From the NCBI GenBank assembly GCA_913056365.1, contig CAJXLT010000002.1, forward strand, positions 1 through 64,000: a stretch of 64,000 nucleotides of DNA, read 5' to 3'. The translations under genes and the position numbers were made by a program. Below the pieces are notes generated by a model that was not told where the DNA came from, searched no databases, and saw nothing but the letters and a program-made list of their open reading frames with translations. How positions within the stretch are numbered: position 1 is the first letter of the stretch; each line of letters opens with the position of its first letter. This document shows, one piece after another, positions 1 through 5,250 of this stretch. Source of the DNA: an uncultured Paenibacillaceae bacterium. Its GTDB lineage: Bacteria > Bacillota > Bacilli > Paenibacillales > K13.

Positions 1-94
1 TCCGAGAGTACCCTACCTTCTTCTATTTGTGAATACACTTTTTACCGAATTACACAAACTATTTTACGTCATCTTAATTGGCGTCCTAATAGAG

Positions 95-201
95 TCAAGT
101 AACAGTATAGCGAATCTGATAATACATATAGAAGGCAACATGAATCCTCTTCTGGACCGAGGAGCGTTAGCGACAATGCGTAAATATGGTGTTAGTCGAT
201 G
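95..201 (-). other. Probable divergent attC-like site (array continues left)
   Basis: The right boundary is well supported. The 9-mer at 191-199 reads TCGACTAAC on the minus strand, the exact complement of GTTAGTCGA at the start of the same cassette (760-752), and it is followed by the GATG that ends every other site here. The body is not homologous to the four other sites. The left boundary is a guess at 95-103 (GTTACTTGA on the minus strand), which can pair only partly with the right end. The stop codon of the neighbouring gene lies inside the site. Confidence 0.4.
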
Positions 202-725
202 TTCCCTCTTCTATCGAATATACCTCCAGCTTTTAATCTTACGACTTGAAATTTTCTAGCGATAATACTCTCATCTTCCTTCAACTTAACTAGTCTTCTC
301 TTACCTAATCTACTATCAAAATAAGCTATAGCCCTGATTAGTGGGTTAGTTGATGATAATGCATCATCTATTGATAAATTTATAAATTCTTCAATTGCAT
401 TATAGAATTCATACTGATTATGAATTCCCTGTTTTTCCATCTCACGTTCGGCAATCTTATAAGCTTTATAGTATTCGTCCTGCTGTTCAGGATTCCGCCA
501 GTCTAATGCATCGTTCTGCTTTCTTATATCATTAGCTAACGAGTTATACTGATAGCCCCTATTCACAGTACAAAAATCATGAATAATCTCATTATCAAAA
601 GTGACCCAACCTCTCCCTACTTGATCGTGAGTATCCCTATATCGAGTATTATGATAGGTAATCCTACTCTTCAGAGCATTACATAATCTGCTTTCGATTT
701 GTTTTTTTAATTTACTCCATTGCAT
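192..725 (-). CDS. Cassette-borne hypothetical protein, SF0329-like
   Basis: This 177-residue soluble protein has no signal peptide or membrane segment. Its N-terminus (MQWSKLKKQIESRLC) and the following region (RYRDTHDQ, then GWVTFDN) resemble my recollection of the uncharacterised SF0329 family; no function is known to me. It starts at ATG about 35 bases after the inferred cassette junction at 759/760, with only a weak AGAAAG-type ribosome site, and its TAA stop overlaps the next recombination site. It is AT-rich compared with the core genes, in keeping with a captured cassette. The gene is co-oriented with the attC-like sites, the normal cassette arrangement. Confidence 0.75.
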   Translation of the reverse strand: MQWSKLKKQIESRLCNALKSRITYHNTRYRDTHDQVGRGWVTFDNEIIHDFCTVNRGYQYNSLANDIRKQNDALDWRNPEQQDEYYKAYKIAEREMEKQGIHNQYEFYNAIEEFINLSIDDALSSTNPLIRAIAYFDSRLGKRRLVKLKEDESIIARKFQVVRLKAGGIFDRRGNID

Positions 726-751
726 AATGCTTTCACTCTTTCTAGGGAATT

Positions 752-919
752 TCGACTAACGTTCCCGTGTTCACGACGTCCCACCACCTTAAGGTCACGT
801 AGTGACCGGCCGCGATGCGGTTAGGTGGTGCGGATGTGTCCCGGCAATCACTTCTCCGACTTTTCTTCCGGGACCGAAGCGGCTTGTCCGCCGATGCGTG
901 AACACATTGTTATATGATG
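752..919 (-). other. attC-like recombination site A
   Basis: This is an imperfect palindrome of 168 bp. Read on the minus strand, it opens with TCATATAAC-AATG and closes with GGGAAC-GTTAGTCGA, which resembles the R''...R' ends of integron attC sites. The inner arms GTGTTCACG and CGTGAACAC pair. An internal stem CACCACCT (782-789) pairs with AGGTGGTG (823-830); the other three sites have different bases here but keep the pairing. The inferred crossover lies between the G and TT of GTTAGTCGA (759/760). The two outer ends do not match each other; each matches the far end of its own cassette. Confidence 0.8.
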
Positions 920-1044
920 CCGACTACATCTTTGAGATTCAAACAAATTGTAGCCTTTAATAATCTTTTTTTCGCTTAATTCTTCAAAAAGCCTGCTTTC
1001 TTCCGATATAAATAATATGCAAATCGATAATTGGGGGAATTAAA

Positions 1045-1299
1045 TTGAATAATAAAACAGGTGTTGTTCTCTTTTATCTCCAAATAAGTCTATATACACT
1101 AAAGATAATAACTTACGCCGGAATAGCAATTTTTCTATTTGGTCAGATTGAATTGAAGGAAATAAACGCCCCGGAAGATATTATGTTAATGATTGACGGA
1201 CCCTTAGGAAGAATGCTATTAATGGCAGCAATTCTCGAATCTATTCACAATTTCATTGGAATGGTAAAAAGGATGACAACAAGGAATGCAACATTGTAA
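1045..1299 (+). CDS. Small two-helix membrane protein in a cassette, antisense orientation
   Basis: This 84-residue protein starts at TTG with a GGGGGA ribosome site about 6 bases upstream. It has a hydrophobic segment at roughly residues 7-34 and a second at about 57-74, with a basic C-terminus (VKRMTTRN), so it is probably an inner-membrane protein. I do not recognise the family. It lies between sites A and B and reads against the direction of the attC-like sites, so it would need its own promoter. TTCAAA and TATAAA with an 18-base spacer occur upstream, near 987-1016. The N-terminus could lie elsewhere, but no better start was seen. Confidence 0.6.
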   Translation: MNNKTGVVLFYLQISLYTLKIITYAGIAIFLFGQIELKEINAPEDIMLMIDGPLGRMLLMAAILESIHNFIGMVKRMTTRNATL

Positions 1300-1328
1300 T
1301 GGATCACTCCCACAAAATCTCGTCGGTT

Positions 1329-1484
1329 TCATATAACGTTCCCGCATTCACGATCCCTCACCGGCTTAGATAGCTCCTATCTTAGCCGGTGCAGGGTCGT
1401 CGCCTGAATTCACTTCTCCGAAATCCCTCTGGTGACCAAGGGTCAGCTTGCTGGCCCCCCGCGTGAATGCATTGTTATCGGATG
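1329..1484 (-). other. attC-like recombination site B
   Basis: This 156-bp site is homologous to sites A, C and D. On the minus strand it opens with TCCGATAAC-AATGCATTCACG and ends with CGTGAATGCGGGAAC-GTTATATGA. The internal stem arms CACCGGCT (1359-1366) and AGCCGGTG (1384-1391) are fully complementary and extend inward to about 15 pairs with one mismatch. The inferred crossover is at 1336/1337. The opening 9-mer is complementary to the start of the toxin cassette (GTTATCGGA at 1969-1961), not to this site's own closing 9-mer. Confidence 0.85.
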
Positions 1485-1548
1485 TTCGAGACTTCTTCGA
1501 ATTTCTTACAAAGAGCACTTCAATTTCTTCATCTATCCAATAACCTAG

Positions 1549-1577
1549 TTTTCATCATAATGTAGTTATGGTAATAT
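1549..1577 (+). promoter_or_regulatory. Predicted sigma-A promoter for antitoxin RNA
   Basis: TTTTCA (1549-1554) and TAATAT (1572-1577) are separated by 17 bases. The promoter points toward the 3' end of the toxin gene and has no open reading frame behind it, which fits an RNA antitoxin. Confidence 0.5.
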
Positions 1578-1583
1578 ATATGT

Positions 1584-1710
1584 ATGAAAGCCGAGCGCGG
1601 GAACGCTCGGCGGGTACAATTGGCTTGGATGGGTTTATCCCTTCTTGAGTCATTTAAGGTCTAAAATCCCACCCTCGGCCTTCAGAAACCTTGGGGTGGG
1701 ATTTTACTTT
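1584..1710 (+). ncRNA. Putative antisense antitoxin RNA of a type I module
   Basis: A transcript from the upstream sigma-A type promoter would start near 1584. It would form a perfect 8-bp hairpin (1590-1597 with 1604-1611) and end at the strong hairpin 1663-1705 followed by T-rich sequence. It converges with the toxin mRNA and overlaps its 3' end, the layout of BsrG/SR4-like Bacillus modules. The ends are inferred only from promoter and terminator positions. Confidence 0.45.
1663..1705. terminator. Bidirectional terminator between toxin and antitoxin RNA
   Basis: AAAATCCCACCC (1663-1674) and GGGTGGGATTTT (1694-1705) form a perfect 12-bp stem with A/T tracts on both sides. It can therefore end convergent transcripts. 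It overlaps the toxin stop codon (1704-1706). Confidence 0.75.
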
Positions 1711-1793
1711 CTCTTATAATTCGAAGAGATGTATGTCAAAAGTGCAATAACAAAGGTTCCAAATAGGATCATAATCGTTATTGTATCTTTCAA
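1704..1793 (-). CDS. Type I toxin, holin-like membrane peptide (Hol_Tox type)
   Basis: This is a 29-residue peptide starting at TTG with a strong GGAGG nine bases upstream. The core ILFGTFVIALLTYI (about residues 9-22) forms one transmembrane helix, followed by a basic tail ending NYKRK. Sequence, size and layout match the putative holin-like toxins of Bacillota, small membrane peptides of TxpA/BsrG-type type I toxin-antitoxin pairs that depolarise or damage the envelope when not silenced by an antisense RNA. The gene sits alone in the cassette between sites B and C, co-oriented with the attC-like sites, with its own promoter. Toxin-antitoxin cassettes are common stabilisers of chromosomal integron arrays. 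Confidence 0.75.
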   Translation of the reverse strand: MKDTITIMILFGTFVIALLTYISSNYKRK

Positions 1794-1855
1794 CGCTGCT
1801 CACCTCCTTTCGAAGGGAGCAGTCCCCACCCAAGATTCAATTGTACTTGCTTTTG

Positions 1856-1864
1856 ATTATATCA
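1856..1864 (-). promoter_or_regulatory. Extended -10 promoter of toxin gene
   Basis: The minus strand carries TGATATAAT, a perfect extended -10 element about 60 bases before the toxin start codon. No clear -35 is seen. The leader of roughly 55 bases is typical for type I toxin mRNAs. Confidence 0.5.
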
Positions 1865-1960
1865 TTTCTTCCAAAATTATCATAGAACAAACGTTTTGTT
1901 TTTGTCCTTGAAGTCTTAATGATTTCCCATTTTTATCAGGTTTATATGTTTTCCCGAATT

Positions 1961-2129
1961 TCCGATAACGTTCCCGCATTCACGATCCCTCACTGGCTTA
2001 AGGTCCGAAGGACCTGCCGCGATGCGGTTAGCCAGTGCAGGGTTTTCGCCAGAATCCACTTCCTTGAAATCCCACTGGCGACCAAGGGACTCGGAGAGGC
2101 CCGCCGCTTGAATGCATTGTTATCGGATG
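1961..2129 (-). other. attC-like recombination site C
   Basis: This 169-bp site on the minus strand opens with TCCGATAAC-AATGCATTCAA and closes with CGTGAATGCGGGAAC-GTTATCGGA. The stem arms CACTGGCT (1991-1998) and AGCCAGTG (2030-2037) pair. Nested hairpins AGGTCC/GGACCT and GCCGC/GCGGT lie between them. The inferred crossover is at 1968/1969. Confidence 0.85.
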
Positions 2130-2151
2130 CCCTTGCCTTCTCCGAGTATAC

Positions 2152-2517
2152 TTACTCACTGTCTTCTTCTATCTTTCTTATCTTTATTACACTAGTCTGC
2201 GCTGGGAAAGATGCATCAATTTCATTATCCAGCCAGACTTCAACATAATCTCCTTTACTATATTTCTTTACATCCACTCCACTTAACCAATATGCTTCGT
2301 CAATTAAATCCAAAAACTCAATATCAATCTGTTCAGTATTCATGGCAGTTTCTTTACTAATTCCATTCACGACTAATATTCTCTCTCTATCATCAGTATC
2401 AATTACATAGCCTTTAAGATCAGATGGTCCAGAAGCACAGCCTAATACTACAAAGCAAAGCAAGGGTAATATAACAACCAAACGTTTTGTTTTATATATC
2501 ACAGAATTTCTATACAT
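2152..2517 (-). CDS. DUF3221-like lipoprotein in a cassette
   Basis: This 121-residue exported lipoprotein has an N-terminal basic region, a hydrophobic stretch and lipobox VLGC (Cys near residue 27), so it should be lipid-anchored on the outer face of the membrane. The mature part (GYVIDTDD, ILVVNGISKE, then VDVKKYSKGDYVEVW and SFPAQTSVIKI) resembles DUF3221/YobA-type domains of unknown function. The start is ATG at 2517, with GGGGGA seven bases upstream; an in-frame ATG at 2532 lacks a ribosome site. It is co-oriented with the attC-like sites and flanked by sites D and C. Confidence 0.75.
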   Translation of the reverse strand: MYRNSVIYKTKRLVVILPLLCFVVLGCASGPSDLKGYVIDTDDRERILVVNGISKETAMNTEQIDIEFLDLIDEAYWLSGVDVKKYSKGDYVEVWLDNEIDASFPAQTSVIKIRKIEEDSE

Positions 2518-2567
2518 GATTAGATCCCCCATTCAATCTATTTTCAAAAAAAGGTTGTGCAAGGGTT

Positions 2568-2720
2568 TCCGATAACGTTCGGTATTCACGAACCCTCACC
2601 GACTTAAGTGACCAAAGGGAACAGCCGCGATGCGGTTAGTCGGTGCAGGGTTTTCGCCTGAACTATCTTCTCCGGAATGCCATGACCAAGACCGCCGCGT
2701 GAATGCATTGTTATCGGATG
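2568..2720 (-). other. attC-like recombination site D
   Basis: This 153-bp site on the minus strand opens with TCCGATAAC-AATGCATTCACG and closes with CGTGAATACCGAAC-GTTATCGGA. The stem arms CACCGACT (2597-2604) and AGTCGGTG (2638-2645) pair, with bases that differ from the other sites in a compensatory way. GCCGC/GCGGT recurs as in A and C. The inferred crossover is at 2575/2576. Confidence 0.85.
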
Positions 2721-2746
2721 TTATTGCCCTCTTTGATTATGCAGAA

Positions 2747-3220
2747 TCAACTTTTGAATGAACAACTATAGCGTTCAACTCCCGGATACTTCTCACCCAA
2801 ACTGTTAATCACAAATCCAATATGTCTATAAAATTCAACAGCGTCATCATCTGTTTCTACAGTTACTTCTTTCGGGTTCTCTTTATTCAGAAGTTCGGAA
2901 ATTAATACTCTTCCAAAACCTTTTCCTCTGAATTCAGGTTTAACAGAAATGTGTGTTATTTCAATTACTTTCTTGTCAATATACTGATATCCTATCAACC
3001 CAATTGTTTTACCTTCCAATCCAATACCGTACAGTTGTAATTTGGAGCTTGCTTTATATTTTTCGATGATTTTCTTCAAACTATAAGTATCAGGGAAAAC
3101 GCACAAATATAGTAGATCTTTAATTTCTGGTTCTTCTATTCTTCCAATAATATTACTGAACAAATTTGCACTTCCTTTGTATTTGGGGTTTAAATTTACT
3201 GCAATAATTTCCGATAACAT
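2747..3220 (-). CDS. GNAT family N-acetyltransferase, first cassette
   Basis: A GNAT-fold acetyltransferase of about 157 residues. The acetyl-CoA pyrophosphate loop is visible as SVKPEFRGKGFGRVLI (R/Q-x-x-G-x-G/A type), followed by the family's FYRHIGF near the C-terminus. The substrate is unknown. The frame is open back to 3283, but the inferred attI/cassette junction lies at 3217/3218, inside the ATG at 3220-3218. The G of that ATG would therefore belong to the attI side and the rest of the gene to the cassette. No strong ribosome site precedes it. An in-frame ATG at 3283 would put 21 attI-encoded residues on the protein. Confidence 0.75.
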   Translation of the reverse strand: MLSEIIAVNLNPKYKGSANLFSNIIGRIEEPEIKDLLYLCVFPDTYSLKKIIEKYKASSKLQLYGIGLEGKTIGLIGYQYIDKKVIEITHISVKPEFRGKGFGRVLISELLNKENPKEVTVETDDDAVEFYRHIGFVINSLGEKYPGVERYSCSFKS

Positions 3221-3340
3221 CTTATTTGCGAACTTTCGCGAATACGCATACGTAGAAATGAATAAGCGTAGTTCGGGAAGCATGCGTTTTTGCGTAGCAT
3301 TCTGTAAGCCACCCTCTGCGCTATAGCATGATCATATCCC
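3210..3340 (-). other. Candidate attI site next to the recombinase gene
   Basis: GTTATCGGA (3218-3210 on the minus strand) repeats the closing 9-mer of sites C and D but is not preceded by the attC palindrome, as expected of attI. Just upstream lie an inverted repeat GCGAA/TTCGC (3228-3239) and partly repeated ACGCAAA/CGCAT motifs that could bind the recombinase. A possible -10 (TATGAT, 3336-3331), a GAGGGTGG ribosome-like motif (3316-3309) and a short reading frame starting at ATG 3300-3298 also fall here. These could drive the first cassette, but that part is speculative. Confidence 0.5.
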
Positions 3341-4477
3341 CTAATCCCCGTCCGACCAGATGCTATCAAGCGGATTGGGGATGCGACGAATGTCCTTAGT
3401 GCTGACGTGGGTATAGCGGCTCGTGGTGCGGCTGCTTTCGTGTCCTAGCAGTTCTTGGATGTAGCGTAAGTCCGTACCGTTCTCCAACAGATGTGTGGCG
3501 AATGAATGACGCAGAGCATGGACGCTCACCTTCTTCTGAATCCCTGCTCTTCTTATTGCTTGATCGAACACCTTCTGCACGGTTCGTTCTGTCAGATGCC
3601 GCCGATTATCTTGTCCAGGGAAGAGCCATACCATGGGCTGTTCCCGTTCCACATAGGTGCGCACAGCACGAAGGGCTGCTTCAGATAACAAGGTTTGGCG
3701 GTCTTTCTTGCCCTTACCTTGCTGAACACGAATCGTTCTCCGTGCAAGATCGAGATGCTGATGCTGCAAGCGAACGACTTCTCCTACACGCAACCCACCA
3801 GAATAAGTCAGCATGAGAATGGCGAGATGTTTTGGATTGTCCACTTGAGCCAACAGCTGCTTAACCTCCTCCTGGCTCAACACGTTGGGAAGCGATTGAA
3901 CTCGCTTCGGTCTGACGTAGGCTATGTCTTCCTTCTCCCCGTGCAACACATGCTTCACATAAAACTTCACTGCTCGAATAGCCTGATTCACATAGGAGGA
4001 ATAGCGACCTTGCTGCAGTATTGCATGTGTGTATTCATGCAACGCTCCTTTGCCCATAGGGCGTTGAGTCGTTTGAAGATGATCTACGAAACGACGCACC
4101 TGCCCACAGTAAGCTTTTACCGTCTTCGTACTGTAACCGCGCAGCTGCAGCTGCTTTCGAAGTGCGACTTCGTTCATTTGCAGGTGAACTGGTGAGGAAG
4201 GAACTGCTTTCCTTTCATACGAACCATGCTCCTTCATCCGGCGCAAGAGCCAAGCACAATCGCGAAGCAAGCTGTCTTGTACAACCGGTATGCAGGAAGG
4301 CAGCGCACGCAGTAACGTGTCAACCGCGACTTCCTTCAACGGGATTAGCCACAACCGCTCCGCAGGGATGTACAACCGCCCCGGAATTGCCTTAATCTCC
4401 GCTGCAACCGATACATCATACCGCTCCAAGGTCAAGCTGAGCTGACCGGAATTCCTTCTCCCCACATCAATCCTCAC
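3341..4477 (-). CDS. Tyrosine recombinase, candidate cassette integrase without an IntI patch
   Basis: This 378-residue tyrosine recombinase has catalytic residues R230, K255, H320, R323, H346 and nucleophile Y355 (SGGLR, GKGKKDR, HALRHSF, LLGHES, YTHVS). A SAM-like core-binding domain spans about residues 101-180. The first 95 or so residues form an extra domain (IPGRLYIPAERLWLIP) like that on some XerC/D-type integrases. Between the lysine hairpin and box II it goes directly from KKDRQTLL to a short loop and VWLFPG, so the roughly 20-residue insertion that defines IntI integrases is absent. GTG start with AAAGGA about 10 bases upstream. It is transcribed toward the cassettes, unlike class 1 integrons. 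Confidence 0.85.
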   Translation of the reverse strand: MRIDVGRRNSGQLSLTLERYDVSVAAEIKAIPGRLYIPAERLWLIPLKEVAVDTLLRALPSCIPVVQDSLLRDCAWLLRRMKEHGSYERKAVPSSPVHLQMNEVALRKQLQLRGYSTKTVKAYCGQVRRFVDHLQTTQRPMGKGALHEYTHAILQQGRYSSYVNQAIRAVKFYVKHVLHGEKEDIAYVRPKRVQSLPNVLSQEEVKQLLAQVDNPKHLAILMLTYSGGLRVGEVVRLQHQHLDLARRTIRVQQGKGKKDRQTLLSEAALRAVRTYVEREQPMVWLFPGQDNRRHLTERTVQKVFDQAIRRAGIQKKVSVHALRHSFATHLLENGTDLRYIQELLGHESSRTTSRYTHVSTKDIRRIPNPLDSIWSDGD

Positions 4478-4498
4478 GATTTCCCATTCCTTTCATCC

Positions 4499-4527
4499 AT
4501 TATAAATGACAAACCACCATTTGGAAA
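4499..4527 (-). promoter_or_regulatory. Sigma-A promoter of the recombinase gene
   Basis: TTTCCA and a perfect TATAAT are separated by 17 bases on the minus strand, 22 bases before the GTG start. No LexA-type operator was seen here, unlike many intI promoters. Confidence 0.55.
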
Positions 4528-4528
4528 T

Positions 4529-4573
4529 AAAAAAAGGAGACGTTCGACGGCATTCGCCATTCGATACGTCTCC
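4529..4573 (-). terminator. Rho-independent terminator after ricA/ymcA
   Basis: GGAGACGT and ACGTCTCC arms (4536-4543, 4566-4573) are followed by seven T on the minus strand. It marks the end of the conserved transcription unit; the accessory island begins just beyond. Confidence 0.85.
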
Positions 4574-4657
4574 GATGCTTTCGGTTACGACTCTATTTCC
4601 GTTATAGGAACGGATGCGTTACCCACACAGCCAATTCCATCTTCATCCTCGCACTAA

Positions 4658-5119
4658 TCAGTCACTGCAACTGGAAGGCGGCAGGTCAGTGCCGCTATCA
4701 ACGTTGATCTTCTCGGACAAGGTGTCCTTAATGATCGATACGACGAGCTGCAGCATATAATTAATGTCGGTCTGCGACTGCTGGAACTGCTGCACGAGCG
4801 GGATACCGTCCAGTTCTGCCTGTAATTCGTCCATCTCGGTTTCGATCTTCTTGATCATCTCTTCGTTCTTGAAGTATTCGAAGCCGACGACTTCCTTCTG
4901 CTTCTTCTTAATCTGCTTGATTAGGCTCTGCACCTTCTCGTTCTGGTCGATCATCTGCTCTGCCTTACGGTACAGCTGCACCTCTTCAGAGCTGGACATG
5001 AGCTGAGCTACTTCCTTCGCCTTCGCAATGATGTCCTCGCGCAGAATAAGATCCCGCGTGTTGTGCTCCTTCATCGTCGAGCAAGCCGGGGCCTGTCCAA
5101 CAGCTTGTTGTCCGTCCAT
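4658..5119 (-). CDS. ricA: RicA/YmcA family regulator of RNase Y complex
   Basis: This 153-residue helical protein of the YlbF/YmcA family is rich in coiled-coil sequence (QIKKKQKEVVGFEYFKN, then EMDELQAELDGIPLV). In B. subtilis, RicA (YmcA) with YlbF and YaaT forms the Y-complex, which carries iron-sulfur clusters and directs RNase Y to certain mRNAs, affecting biofilm, competence and sporulation. The C-terminal SSCSD holds a cysteine where B. subtilis RicA also ends in a cysteine-containing tail. The start is ATG with GGGAGG ten bases upstream. It follows miaB as in B. subtilis (ymcB-ymcA). The roughly 15 extra N-terminal residues relative to B. subtilis may be real or a start-site error. 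Confidence 0.85.
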   Translation of the reverse strand: MDGQQAVGQAPACSTMKEHNTRDLILREDIIAKAKEVAQLMSSSEEVQLYRKAEQMIDQNEKVQSLIKQIKKKQKEVVGFEYFKNEEMIKKIETEMDELQAELDGIPLVQQFQQSQTDINYMLQLVVSIIKDTLSEKINVDSGTDLPPSSCSD

Positions 5120-5250
5120 ATGATTCGCGCCTCCCTAATTACCTCTATCTATTCGAAAAAAACATCTATGGGTATGCTACAACGTCCTTCTTCCTACACT
5201 AGAGCGCACCTGCAACCTAGACCGGCAAGCGGTCAGCCGAAGTCTGCCGC

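Noticed and set aside
29-259. Plus-strand 76-codon frame at the left edge
   Set aside because: It runs antisense across the well-supported end of the 192-725 gene and the attC-like boundary, has no ribosome site, and resembles no protein I know.
1729-2248. Plus-strand frames of 60 and 109 codons (1729-1911 and 1919-2248)
   Set aside because: They are antisense to the toxin gene, its promoter and site C. They have no ribosome sites and their composition reflects the repeat sequence.
752-2720. CRISPR array as explanation for the regular repeats
   Set aside because: The repeats are 153-169 bp imperfect palindromes separated by whole genes of variable size, with no short spacers and no cas genes.
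752-3218. Miniature transposons (MITEs) as explanation for the repeats
   Set aside because: Terminal inverted repeats exist, but no target-site duplications were seen, and the end sequences covary between neighbouring elements by cassette, which transposition would not produce. Not fully excluded without genome-wide copies.
3493-4395. Several plus-strand frames across the recombinase gene
   Set aside because: The minus-strand recombinase has all catalytic residues and its own promoter and start; the plus-strand frames are antisense shadows.
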